A stretch of DNA of 64,000 nt, taken from NCBI GenBank assembly GCA_033807775.1, contig CM066321.1, positions 41,950,850-42,014,849 on the forward strand, in the 5' to 3' direction. The translations under genes were made by a program, and so were the position numbers. The notes beneath the pieces are model-generated. The model was given only the letters and a program-made list of their open reading frames with translations, was not told the DNA's origin and made no database searches. This document shows positions 22,325 through 31,925 of this stretch, piece after piece (within the stretch, counting starts at the first letter, position 1; each line of letters begins with the position of its first letter). This DNA comes from Saussurea involucrata (taxonomy: Eukaryota > Streptophyta > Magnoliopsida > Asterales > Asteraceae).

Positions 22325-23404
22325 TTAATCTCTTTTATTTATCAGTTCATAAGCAGTCTTATTTAATCTCTTTTTGATTAAAGTTCTATTCTGTGTAAAA
22401 CAAGCAGTTGGAATTGCTTCAGCCCATAGGAAAGTAGGAAGATTTGCATAAGCCAACATTGTTCTCGCAGCTTCAACTAGAGTTCTATTCTTCCTTTCAA
22501 CAACACCATTTTGTTGAGGAGTTCTGACAGCAGAAAAATTGTGAGAAATCCCAGAATTTTCAAAAAAATTCTGAAGAGTCTCATTTCTGAACTCTGTTCC
22601 ATTATCACTTCTGATTTTCTGAACTGGAAGTTGTAAGAGAACTTGAATCCTTTTGATAAAATTTATCAATGTAGTAGCAGCTTTTGACTTAGCTCTTAGG
22701 AACCCAACCCATGTGTATCTGGAGAATTCATCAACAATCACAAGCATATATTTCTTTCCTCCCATAGATTGAACTGAAATTGGACCACAAAGATCAGTAT
22801 GAATCATTTCTAATGGTGCTTTGCAAGATGAGTCCATTTTTAATTTGTGAGAACTCTTTTTCATCTTGCTCATTTCACAAGCTGAGCATAATGATTCTTT
22901 TTCAAATTTAAGCTTTGGTAAGCCTTTAACCAGATGTTTTGCAACGAGATTATTAAGATCTTTGAAATTCAGATGAGAACATCTTCTGTGCCAAAGCCAG
23001 CATTCATTTGCAGTTGATTTTGATAAAAGACAGACTGTATTTAATGTTTTCAATTTTGAAAAATTAACTACAAATAAGTCCATATGTCTTTTGGCCCAGA
23101 AGACTTTAACATCATTTTCAGTTAAAATCATGCAACCTGTTATTTGAAACTTAATTTGACAAAGACTGTCTAAAAACTGACTTATGCTGAAAAGATTATG
23201 CTGTAATCCTTCAACATAGAAAACTTTTTGGATAGTCAGATCCCCTTTAGTTAAATCCCCATAACCTTTGACTTGTCCTTTGCTGTTATTTCCAAAGTTT
23301 ACTGCTCCTCCAGCCTTTTCTGTGAAGTTTGATAGAAAAGACTTCTGACCTGTCATGTGTCTTGAAGCTCCTGAATCTAAAAACCACACATGACAACCCT
23401 GCAA
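22325..23404 (-). CDS. Protease-integrase of element D (pol N-terminal part)
   Basis: The frame opens directly at the junction AG near 23399 and has no ATG there. It starts with the aspartic protease motif WFLDSGASRHMTG, then the GAG-pre-integrase zinc domain (H..H with CSACEMSK), then the integrase catalytic core with HTDLCGP, RSDNGTEF and VERKNRTLVEAA (the DDE triad). It processes the polyprotein and inserts the cDNA. It breaks off at 22325 after 'ELINKR', where about 8 bases are missing compared with C, and the rest follows in another frame. Otherwise the domains look complete. Confidence 0.9.
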   Translation of the reverse strand: MQGCHVWFLDSGASRHMTGQKSFLSNFTEKAGGAVNFGNNSKGQVKGYGDLTKGDLTIQKVFYVEGLQHNLFSISQFLDSLCQIKFQITGCMILTENDVKVFWAKRHMDLFVVNFSKLKTLNTVCLLSKSTANECWLWHRRCSHLNFKDLNNLVAKHLVKGLPKLKFEKESLCSACEMSKMKKSSHKLKMDSSCKAPLEMIHTDLCGPISVQSMGGKKYMLVIVDEFSRYTWVGFLRAKSKAATTLINFIKRIQVLLQLPVQKIRSDNGTEFRNETLQNFFENSGISHNFSAVRTPQQNGVVERKNRTLVEAARTMLAYANLPTFLWAEAIPTACFTQNRTLIKKRLNKTAYELINKRD

Positions 23405-23427
23405 AAAGATCAGTTAGGTTTAGGTAC
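23399..23427 (-). promoter_or_regulatory. Conserved gag/pol junction segment, element D
   Basis: A 29-nt stretch begins GTACCTAA and ends TTTTTGCAG (minus strand), with CTGAT inside. The gag frame stops within it (TGA at 23410-23412). The codon before GT and the codon after AG lie in the gag and protease frames respectively, so the two frames become continuous across the segment. It resembles a 3' splice site. See the matching segments in A, C and F. Confidence 0.55.
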
Positions 23428-26400
23428 CCATTTTGGAATGGGTCCATTTTTGTTAGCTTTGTCATTGGATTTAACATTAGTACCTTTTACTCTCCACTCA
23501 AAATCTTTCTTCAAACACCACTTTCCTTGAACTTTTATGAAGTCAGAACATTTTCTGCTTACAAGTTTGTTCAAATTCTTTTTGAGATTTGTAGCTTTTG
23601 GTTTTGCTATATTTTCAACTTTCTTTTCTTTTATCTTTTCTTTCTTCTGAGTCTGAGGAACAGAAATTTTCTGAATATCTTTTCTTATGTATGAAACAGA
23701 AGTTATTTTGACTTGACATTTATGAGAATATTGAAATGAATCATTTTTACATCTAACACAAATAAGATTTTTGTTTGCAAGTGACAATAAATCTGAAACA
23801 TAGATCATTTCATTTTTATTGATATTGTCCAGAGTACAATTGCCCTTATTACAAGAATTTCTAGCTTTGATTTCAGACGTAGATTTCATTCTAAGCTTCT
23901 CAAGATCCCTTTTCAGATCATTCAACTTTGCAAGATCATCTTTCCTTTTGTTTTCTTCTTTTTCTGAAAAATTCAAGTTCTTTTTGTTAGAAGAATTAGA
24001 TGATTCACCTTTTTCATATGTACTTGATTCATTAAAGAATTTATCATTTTCTCTTGAAGCATTAATTTTAAAAAGATCATACTCAGTCTTCAGTTTTTCA
24101 AGCTCTGTTATTTTCTGAATAAAAATATTCTTTTCTTTCAAAGCTTCTTCAAGTTTAATATCCACCTCACAGAAATCATTTTCAAGTTCATCATAAGCTT
24201 TCCTTAAGTCCTCAAGTTCTTGACTCACAAGATTAAATCTCTTTTCAAGTTGTAAAAATTCATCTGATTTTGTTTCAGAAAATCCAGTTGAATCAGACTT
24301 CTGACTACCTAAGTCAGAGTTCTGATTTACAGACTCAGATGTCTGATCTTTAGACTCAGAATTCTGACTACAAAGTTCAGAATCCTGACTAGAAGTATCA
24401 GACTTCTGATTGACTGTTTCAGAATTTTTACTTGTGTCAAATATGCTCTCAATGTCATGATATGGAAAACTTGGTTGTTTATTTTTGTAGCTGACATTTA
24501 AAGAATCATATTTGAATTTAGTATCATTGTATCTTGGCTTCTCATCTGTTTGTTTAGAAACTTATTCCTTAACCTTTTCTTCTGAACCAACTGACTTTTC
24601 TGTTTTAGATTCAGAAATTTTCTCATCTGACTTTTTAGAGTTTGGTCTTTGCAAATTGTCAGAACTTGTTATAGAACTAGCAGGTCTTATGAAAACTTCA
24701 ACAATTTCTGGAATTTTTGGCTTAGAAACTTGAAGTTTTTCATACAAGTTGATTGGAGCTCTTTTTAAAGTTACATTTTCTTCCAATCCCAATCCCTTCT
24801 TTGGGTTGTAAAATCTTGTATCTTTAACATTGCTTAATAAAAGATTTAGTGTTTGCTGAGTCTGACCCCTTTTCAAATTCAGATCTTCTAATTCTTTAAT
24901 TTTGGTGTATAAATTCTTTCTTTCTTCAAATAACATATCAAATTTTATTTGTAAATCACCTTTTTCATCTTTTATTTTTGAAAACTCAACTTTTAGTTCA
25001 GAAAGCCTTTTCATCAATTCAGAATTTTCATCTTTAACTTTTTGTTTCTCAGCCTCAGATTCTTCATATTGTTCTTTTATTACTTCTTTTTCAATTCTGA
25101 ATTTGTTAACCAAATTTCTTTCTCCTTTTATCTGTTTTCTTAGATTAGCAAATTCAGTTTTCATTTCACCAATCTGTGTCATTAACTCTAATTCAAGTGA
25201 AGAATGTACCTCAGCAGATGACTCAGAATCAGCATCTTCAAAATCAGAATCATCCTCATTCCTCATTTTTGCCATATAGCTCTGCATCTGTGGAAAGTTG
25301 ATATGATCATCTTCATCAGAAGTATAGTACAACCAATTCTCTTGTTCAGCCAACAAAGCAATTTTATCATCTCTCTTCTTTGCAAGTTGAGCCTTCTTGG
25401 TGTAGTACTCATAGTCTTTTACAATTTTAACTTTGCAATCCTTAGCATAGTGGCCAGATTTTCCACATTTGAAACACAAATTCTTTTCTTTTCTCTCATC
25501 CTTCTCTTCTTTGTTTTCTTCACTTCTCTCTACTCTCTTTTCAAACTTATTTTCTTCTCTGTCTTCTTTCTTCTTATAATCTGAACTCCCAACTCTCTTA
25601 TAATTTCCTTGAAATCTACCCTTCCCATACTTTTTGTTGAAAGTATTTGTCAACAAAGCTAGTTTCTCAGCCATTATCTTGATATCTTCATCATCTTCTG
25701 ATCCTTCTTCCTTGTCAGATTCTTCCAGATTAGGTATCTCTGATAGATATGCAGTCTTTTTGGGTGCTTTGATTGCTTTGGACTTTGATAAGAATGCTAA
25801 CTGATCAGCAACATTTTTCTTCTCTTCCACAACTAACTTGACAGAATCTTCATGTTGATTAAGAACACAGAACAGATCATTTAAGTCTTCTTCACACATA
25901 TCCTTGTTCATTTGCAGACTTATGGCAAATGATGACCATTCTGAATTTAGACTGTTCAGAAATTTGTAATTTATTTCTGACTTCGTTTTCTTCAGTCCAT
26001 TTCTTCTCAAGTCATTTAGAATAGTGCAAAATTTACTGTATGTCTGTGTCAAACTTTCTGACTCTTTTGCTTTGAACCTTTCATAAGCATTTATGCTTTG
26101 ATTTAACTTTGCCTGAATAGATCTTACTGTTCCTAGCATCTGCCTTTCCAATTCGTCCCACATTTCTTTAGCTGATGATCCACTGTCAATCCTGTTAAGA
26201 ACCTCATTTGGGACAGCCAAAGTCATCAAAGTAATTGCTCTTTTGTCAATAGCATGCCTATTTTTCTGTTCAGCTGTGTATTGGGAATAACTCTTTTTCA
26301 CCCTGGTTGCTGGAATTTCTGGAGTTGTCTCTGTAGCAGGAGTTGCAGCAACATCGATGTACACTTCAATTGGACCTTCTCGAATAGATATCATAAGGTT

Positions 26401-26535
26401 TTCATCAATGTTGTCTAGGAATTGGATCATTCGGATTTTCCATTGCTGATACTCTTCTGGTATAAGAACAGGCGGTTTGGTTTCAGATCCCATGGCTAGA
26501 TATTCTTTAGAAGACATGATTGTAAGAAAATTCAA
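23410..26535 (-). CDS. Gag of element D (capsid, zinc knuckle and coiled-coil tail; one internal stop)
   Basis: One frame spans 1042 codons including the final stop. The first part (26535-24562, 657 aa) has the Copia gag start (KPPVLIPEEYQQWKIRM), a UBN2-type domain, and a CCHC knuckle CFKCGKSGHYAKDC near residue 353 that binds the genomic RNA. Acidic and coiled-coil segments follow, then 'PASSITSSDNLQ'. TAA at 24562 interrupts it, but the same frame stays open to 23410 through TCAGA-rich codons and another coiled coil, ending in the WVPK motif. The first usable Met is either 26535 (MNFLTIMSS) or seven codons later; the latter resembles C. Confidence 0.85.
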
Positions 26536-26721
26536 CAGAAAGACAAATTCGAGTTTCTTGATCGAAATGTAACAGGTAATTCAAGAATTGCCAAGAATTG
26601 CCAAGAATTCAAGAACTAGCCCTAGCAGCGGAATCGAATTTTGAATGAATCAAGAAATCTTCAAGAAATTGATCAATCGATCTTCGCTATAACAATCTTG
26701 AACGAATTTGTTTGTTGATTG
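26536..26721 (-). other. 5' leader of element D
   Basis: This untranslated leader lies between primer site and gag start. It contains three short direct repeats of caagaattgc (26580-26612). No ORF is seen. Confidence 0.7.
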
Positions 26722-26733
26722 GCTCTGATACCA
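26722..26733 (-). other. Primer binding site of element D
   Basis: The minus strand reads TGGTATCAGAGC, two bases inside the 5' LTR. It is complementary to initiator tRNA-Met. Confidence 0.92.
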
Positions 26734-26735
26734 AT

Positions 26736-27263
26736 TGAAAGAACAGGATCTAATCTTACAATCAATATAGAAAGCAGTAATTGAGAAGTTGTATGATCAA
26801 GCCCAATTGTATTCAATGATGAACAGGATTACAGATCTAAGAGAGAGAGAATCTCAAAGATTACAAAGAATGAATACAAAGTTATATGGGAAAAATCAAT
26901 CAATTAGCAACATAGAGCTAACTACTATTTATACTGCAACGGACATCTTAAAGCTACAGTACAAATAATAAAGACTAATAAGAACATAACACGTGTCCTA
27001 ATTAGTTTATAAAATACTAAGTAAAGTATCTCATCATAAGTTCTGAACAGGTAGTTCAGAACTTCTGAACATTCTTCTGATAAAGCTTCTCAGATCTTCT
27101 GACTCCTTAACTCAGACATCTGACTTCTCTTTCCAGACTTGATTTCACTTATCAATACTTCTGAGCTTTCACAGTCAGACCTCTGACTTCTCTACTCAGA
27201 ACATCTGAGTCTTCTTATCAGATCTTCAACACTTGGTTTATTGACAAAACTTCAGATCTAACA
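26736..27263 (-). repeat. 5' LTR of element D
   Basis: The LTR is 528 bp with TG...CA ends and about 6 differences from the 3' LTR. It is followed by TSD ATCAT at 27264-27268. Confidence 0.93.
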
Positions 27264-28758
27264 ATCATCATATCAACTGTTTCAATATTTTCGTCAGTTA
27301 TAACCTCCTTATCAGCCATAAGTACTTCAGTCTCATCAGAATTTACCTCCATCTTAGTATTTAACACCAATTCCTCTGTTTTATCAGAAGAGTTTTCTTT
27401 TCCCACATTCTCAGTTTCCATAGCTTCTTCAGTGTCTGAACTTATTTCATGAACTTCCACTGATTTTTCTACATCTGTTGATTCATCAACCATCTTTCCA
27501 ATATCTTGTGAATTCTGAACATTCTCTGAAATCTGAACCTCTGAATTCTGAACCTCTGCATCTGCAAGCTGCATATCTGCAAACTCAAAATTTGCTGACT
27601 TTAAAACATTTTCTATCTCATCAGTGCTTTGATTTTCAACCTCAGTACTTTGCTTTTGCCTTTTCTCCCCCTTTTGATGATCATGAGGATCATTATCATC
27701 AAACTTTCTTTTTAAGTGCTGAGTTGATTCTGATTCAGGTTCAGCTACAGATACAGGCATAATGGCTAATGGCTTTGAAACACTAGCCAAAGTTGAACTG
27801 ACAGCTTGTAACCATGAAGATTTCAAATCCTCCATATTCTTGAAAAGCTTCCTTTGAAATTCTGACATTTCATCCTTGATCTCCTTTTTGTGAGCATCCA
27901 AGGATTCTTTCATTCTATCCACTCTTGTCTCAACTGAGTTTGCTTTGCCTTCCAACATAATTTTGAGCTCCTTTACCTCATTTTTCAAAGAATTAACCGT
28001 ACTCTCCAATTATTCAACTTTCTCCCCCAACACCTGATTTTGTTTCTGAATCTTTTCAAATTCAGAATTTTTTAACAGTGAACCTGAAACAACAGATGTT
28101 CCAATTTTCATGTGCTCAAGGAGCTCATGGCTTGTAGATGCCACAAAGACATCATGTACAACAGATGCACTGTGTAAGGAGGCTTTTAGGATGTTCACCT
28201 CCCCAGGACTTCCATCCAATCCTTGACAACCAATATTAGGAGTGTCTATGGATGTTGTTACAGGAATACAAAATTCTAGTGAGGTGCTAGTCTTGAAAGG
28301 ATTTTCAGGCTCAAATTGAATTTTACTGTGCAATTCAGACTCTATGTGTTCAATAAAATCTTGGGATTTATCACCTCCCTCCAATTGAGTTTGGGATGGT
28401 TCCCCTATTTGTTTTGAAACAGTAGCATGTTGAAATGCTTCTGAGTGGCTAGGGATGGGTTGTTCAAGTTCCACCACGGGCTTCATGGTGTTTTCTTCAA
28501 TGTTGGTCACCAAGGGTTGTGAACCAACAGTAGATGTGGTTGCCCGGATTAAGATGGCTGGATCAGAATTATCTCTTTCTGTTTCTAATTCTGTTAACAT
28601 TCTATCATCCTCACCTCTCTCTATCTGTTTTTCACTTTCAATTCTAACCAATCTCTCTGAATTTTCCCTCTCTATTCTCTCAGAATGTTCTCCCCCTTGA
28701 ACATTCTCCCACTCTTTATTTTGATTAGACCCCTCACCTCTCATCTCAGGTTGTTCCT
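27264..28758 (-). pseudogene. Element E aORF fragment, high-coordinate side of D
   Basis: The translation matches the aORF of D from about residue 380 to 790: an acidic Ser/Glu-rich stretch, 'QATVS..GEPSQT.LEGGDKSQ' blocks, a coiled coil and FDDN.PHDHQKGEKR. A TAA at 28010-28012 interrupts it where D has a sense codon; where D has its 17114 stop, E keeps CAG. The fragment begins abruptly near 28758 next to unrelated sequence of C, so gag, pol and the aORF start of E are gone. It continues at 12557-13738 beyond D. Confidence 0.82.
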
Positions 28759-28829
28759 GTTAAATCCAGATCCGTGCAACGATTATGAAATCAGTAATGT
28801 AAGCAAATAAGAACAATGATTTCAACTGG
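28759..28829. other. Junction sequence between C and E, unassigned
   Basis: About 70 bp match neither the aORF of D/E nor, recognisably, that of A or B. It marks the breakpoint where the two element families meet. There are no TG/CA ends or target duplication that I can see. Confidence 0.5.
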
Positions 28830-30533
28830 TCATCCCTGTATTATGCTTTCAATCACAGTGTTTACAATGTCAGGGTTCTGTAGGAAGTTGAGAGGTTGTG
28901 CCGTCCACCCTGCTGTATTTAAGGTATTGGCAATGTCAGGGTTCTGTAGGAAGTCGTTCAGATCTCCTTGGTGAGCAAATCTATCTGGAGATTGATAGGG
29001 TGATTGATATTTCTCTGTTGCCATTCCTTCTTCTGCATCTTCTTCTACAGTTCTTTCTTCTGCGGTTTCTTCTACTTCGGGTTCCTCTTCTGCACTGGTA
29101 ACCAATTTATCAAGTGATTTACCATGCTTCTTTTTGGTTTTCCTCCTCTTGGGTTTTGGTGCCCCTTCCTCTGTGGTTTTCGATTTTCTTTTCTTCTTCT
29201 GTTTTGGAGAAGAGGGAGGAGCAAAGGAGCCAATTTCTGTGGCATGGGGAGGTGAGGGTTGATCTTCAGCAGCGCTTGTGGAGGTTCCTTCTGCTATTTT
29301 TCTCTTCTTTGCTTTTGGAGTAGATGCAGAGGTTTTTGAAGAAGATTTCTTTCCCAGAAGTTCTGCACGTTTGGCTATGAAGCTAAGTTGAATAGCCATA
29401 TGCTTTGCTAATTTGTGATCCTTTTCTTCTTGAGTCGAAAGAGGTTCTGCTGTTATTGTTCCTAGGGGGGCACCTAAACGCGGGGGTGTCATAGGACTCG
29501 GTTTAGGAGTTCTATGTTCGCGTATATACTCTTTCTTAAGGGTTTTATTCGAGGCATACTTCAGAAGTTTCCTTGACAAAGGTCTGCAGTGTGTGTAGCC
29601 ATCTACATGATCAGTGGGGACATTTTTGCTCATTGGAAACTGTTTGGGAATTGGCCCTTCCATTGGCCATTTCTGAATCAGCAACAGAGGTTCGAATAAT
29701 ACTCCCAATATTCTTTGGAATTGCAGAGGTGGTAGAAAGTTGGGATCGTTCTCTTTGACCCGTTTGGTGTTGTTCTTTCTGTCGATGATGTTGATGATCT
29801 CTTGCATCATTATCGTCGCGTAATCGAGTGGAAGATCATAGTACACCCCATACATGATGGTTAAGATCTGATGCGAGGTCTGGTCAATGCTGCCTATCTT
29901 CCCTGTCAGGCATCTGTTAAGAATAGAGAACAAGGTGTTCCACAGAGGTGGTAATCTGCCTCTGTGGAAGTCATTTCTCTTCCGTAGTTGTGTGTTGTAC
30001 CCAAGCATTTCTACGAATCGACAGAGCTCGTCGTCTGTTGGTTGCTCTGCATATTTCTTCAAACCAAGAAGACCCCTCGTGGGTAGGTTGAACTCAAGTG
30101 AGAACATTGTTCTGTTGAACTTGATTTCAAGATGTTCATATTTGTCAGGTCTTGAAATGTATCCTTTGATAATAGAGTCGTCTTTATCAAATCGGCAGCT
30201 CTGCCAAAACTGGTTTAGATATCTGACTGGTATTTTCTTTGGGGTTCTTGAGAGTAGAGGGAAGAGGATGTGATTTTCCATTATGTTCAGAAGAATGGTG
30301 TGGGCTTCGCCGAAAGCAGTGGGTGAGGGGACCAAATAGCAGTTGTTGGATTTGATTGGTAGTACCTTTTCCAAGTGATCCTTAGCTATGAAGTCTGCTG
30401 AGTCGCCGGAATCTTCTAGTTCAATGTTCTGGGCAGGGTTGGGGTTTTCTGAATGTTCAGAATGAGCCGGTGAATGTTCTGGTGAGGTCGCCGGAGAGTG
30501 TGCAGGGGAGATAGCTTGAGAAGATGAAGCCAT
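28830..30533 (-). pseudogene. aORF of element C, N-terminal part (567 codons open)
   Basis: An open frame runs from ATG 30533 (MASSSQA). Residues 1-70 are Ser/Pro/Glu-rich; then comes the domain shared with A and D: YLNQFWQSC, FNLPTRGLLG, GYNTQLRKR, LPPLWN, NRCLTGK, SHQILTIMYG. A Lys-rich stretch follows (KKKRKSK, RRKTKKKHG), which could serve as a nuclear signal, then an acidic tail. The last 20 or so codons repeat the 'FLQNPDI.NT' block through a short DNA duplication and end at 28830; compared with A, the C-terminal half is missing. It is probably a truncated copy; whether the open part is translated is unknown. Confidence 0.8.
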
Positions 30534-31925
30534 TTGATACTGAGAATAAGAAACTTGCAGGTTTTTGCAGGGTTTCGCCGGAGAAGAATGAGAGTTTGTA
30601 AAAGGTTTATGAGAGGGTAAGCTTGGTTTTTATAGGAGGGTAAAACGGTAGAATTCGAAAGAGTAGAATATATGGCAATGGATTAAAAATTTGGAATCCG
30701 TACTCGAGTTAGAACGGCGGGTTCAACTTTCCACAGAAAACGTTCCATGTACGCCCAATGAAAATGGGACACGTAGGCCATGTCAGAAGATGACAGGACG
30801 TCGTGCGCGGCCCATTAATGCTCGGCGCGTGGGGTTATTCTTAGCCATATGAAATTCACTCTCAGTAAAAGTAACCGTTATTACTCCAGAACTTCTATAC
30901 CTTACAGAAGCTCTGTGAACTTGAAAATCTTTGTTGTTTATCCCTTTCATATATCTCATTGTTATCATGACTTCTGTGGGGTTCTTCTTTAACCAAAACA
31001 TTTGTAAAGGCATTGGAGAGGATAAAATCGGATTTTTGTCAAGAAATTTGCTTCGCAGAGGTTTTGTGGCTCTGTTGGAACTTGCAGAAGTTCTGTGAGG
31101 GCCAACAGAAGCTCTACGAGGGAAAAAATCTCATAACAAAAATTTTATTAAAATTTTTGATCATCCAATTTTTGATTTGGTTTAAGAGATATTTTTCGGA
31201 CATATTTGAAAGTTTGTGTCCGAGAAAACTGTTAAAAAAATGGTTTGTTCGAGAAGGTCATGGTTTGTGTTTTCGGTTTCCGAGATAACATTCCAAAAGA
31301 TCGACAGAGGGTTAATTTGTGATCACAGAGCACATTTCTTGCAGAACCTCTGTTGAGCTCAGCAGAAGCTCTATGACCTTAAATTTCTCCTAATTCGAAT
31401 TTTGTGAAACTTTTTGAGCTTTTGACTTTTGAAATGTTATTCACAGTATATTTAGGACATATTTGACAATTCTTGTCCTAGAAAATTGTTTTCCAAAAAC
31501 CTTTTGTGCGAGAGACATACCTTTTGGTTCTTCTTTTCTCGGTAGTGATGTCTGACTTCTGTCGATATGGAGTCATCGACATTCTTCTTTGGCTTTCCCT
31601 TGAAAGTTTGATCTCTTTATATCATTTCAGGGTCCCCTTTTGCTCCCCCTTGATCTAATCACCTCTGTAGATCAAGTAATTTCCTTTTGCTCCCCCTTGA
31701 CCTATGCTTGGATCAAAGAATGATAAGTTTTGCATAGAACATAGGTCATGTTTGCCAGAGGTTCTGTAGGGGTTGTCAGAGGTTCTGAGTTGACTTACAG
31801 AAGCTCTGTGATTTTAAGAACTATTTAAGATTGAGAACTTACAAACAGAAAAAAATAAATTAAAGCAAAAATAAAGGAAATTTGTACATATTTACAGAAG
31901 ATAAAGCTATACTTACAGAGGATTG
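30534..31925 (-). other. Non-coding pol-aORF spacer of element C
   Basis: No gene is seen. The spacer aligns with 4867-6180 of A. It has two AGGGGGAG motifs near 31641 and 31689 (minus strand, 48 bp apart), gatcta/tagatc inverted repeats, and several cagaagctctgtg words. Near 30730-30835 a block with cacgtaggcc and gtcgtgcgcggccc is also found in A at 5050-5165, suggesting a conserved regulatory region upstream of the aORF. Confidence 0.65.

Larger units (their letters stand above)
13739..27263 (-). mobile_element. Element D: complete Sirevirus-like Copia, 13.5 kb
   Basis: It has LTRs of equal length (528 bp), TSD ATCAT, a primer site, gag, protease-integrase, RT-RNase H, a non-coding spacer, a 1559-codon aORF and a polypurine tract. 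By eye the LTRs differ at 6 sites (about 1.1%), so the insertion is fairly recent. A few lesions (gag TAA at 24562, a small deletion between integrase and RT, two aORF stops) make this copy unlikely to be autonomous now. It is inserted in the aORF of an older relative, E. Confidence 0.93.

Noticed and set aside
26722..26733. A tRNA gene at the TGGTATCAGAGC matches.
   Set aside because: Only the 12-base primer-site complement is present, not a cloverleaf.
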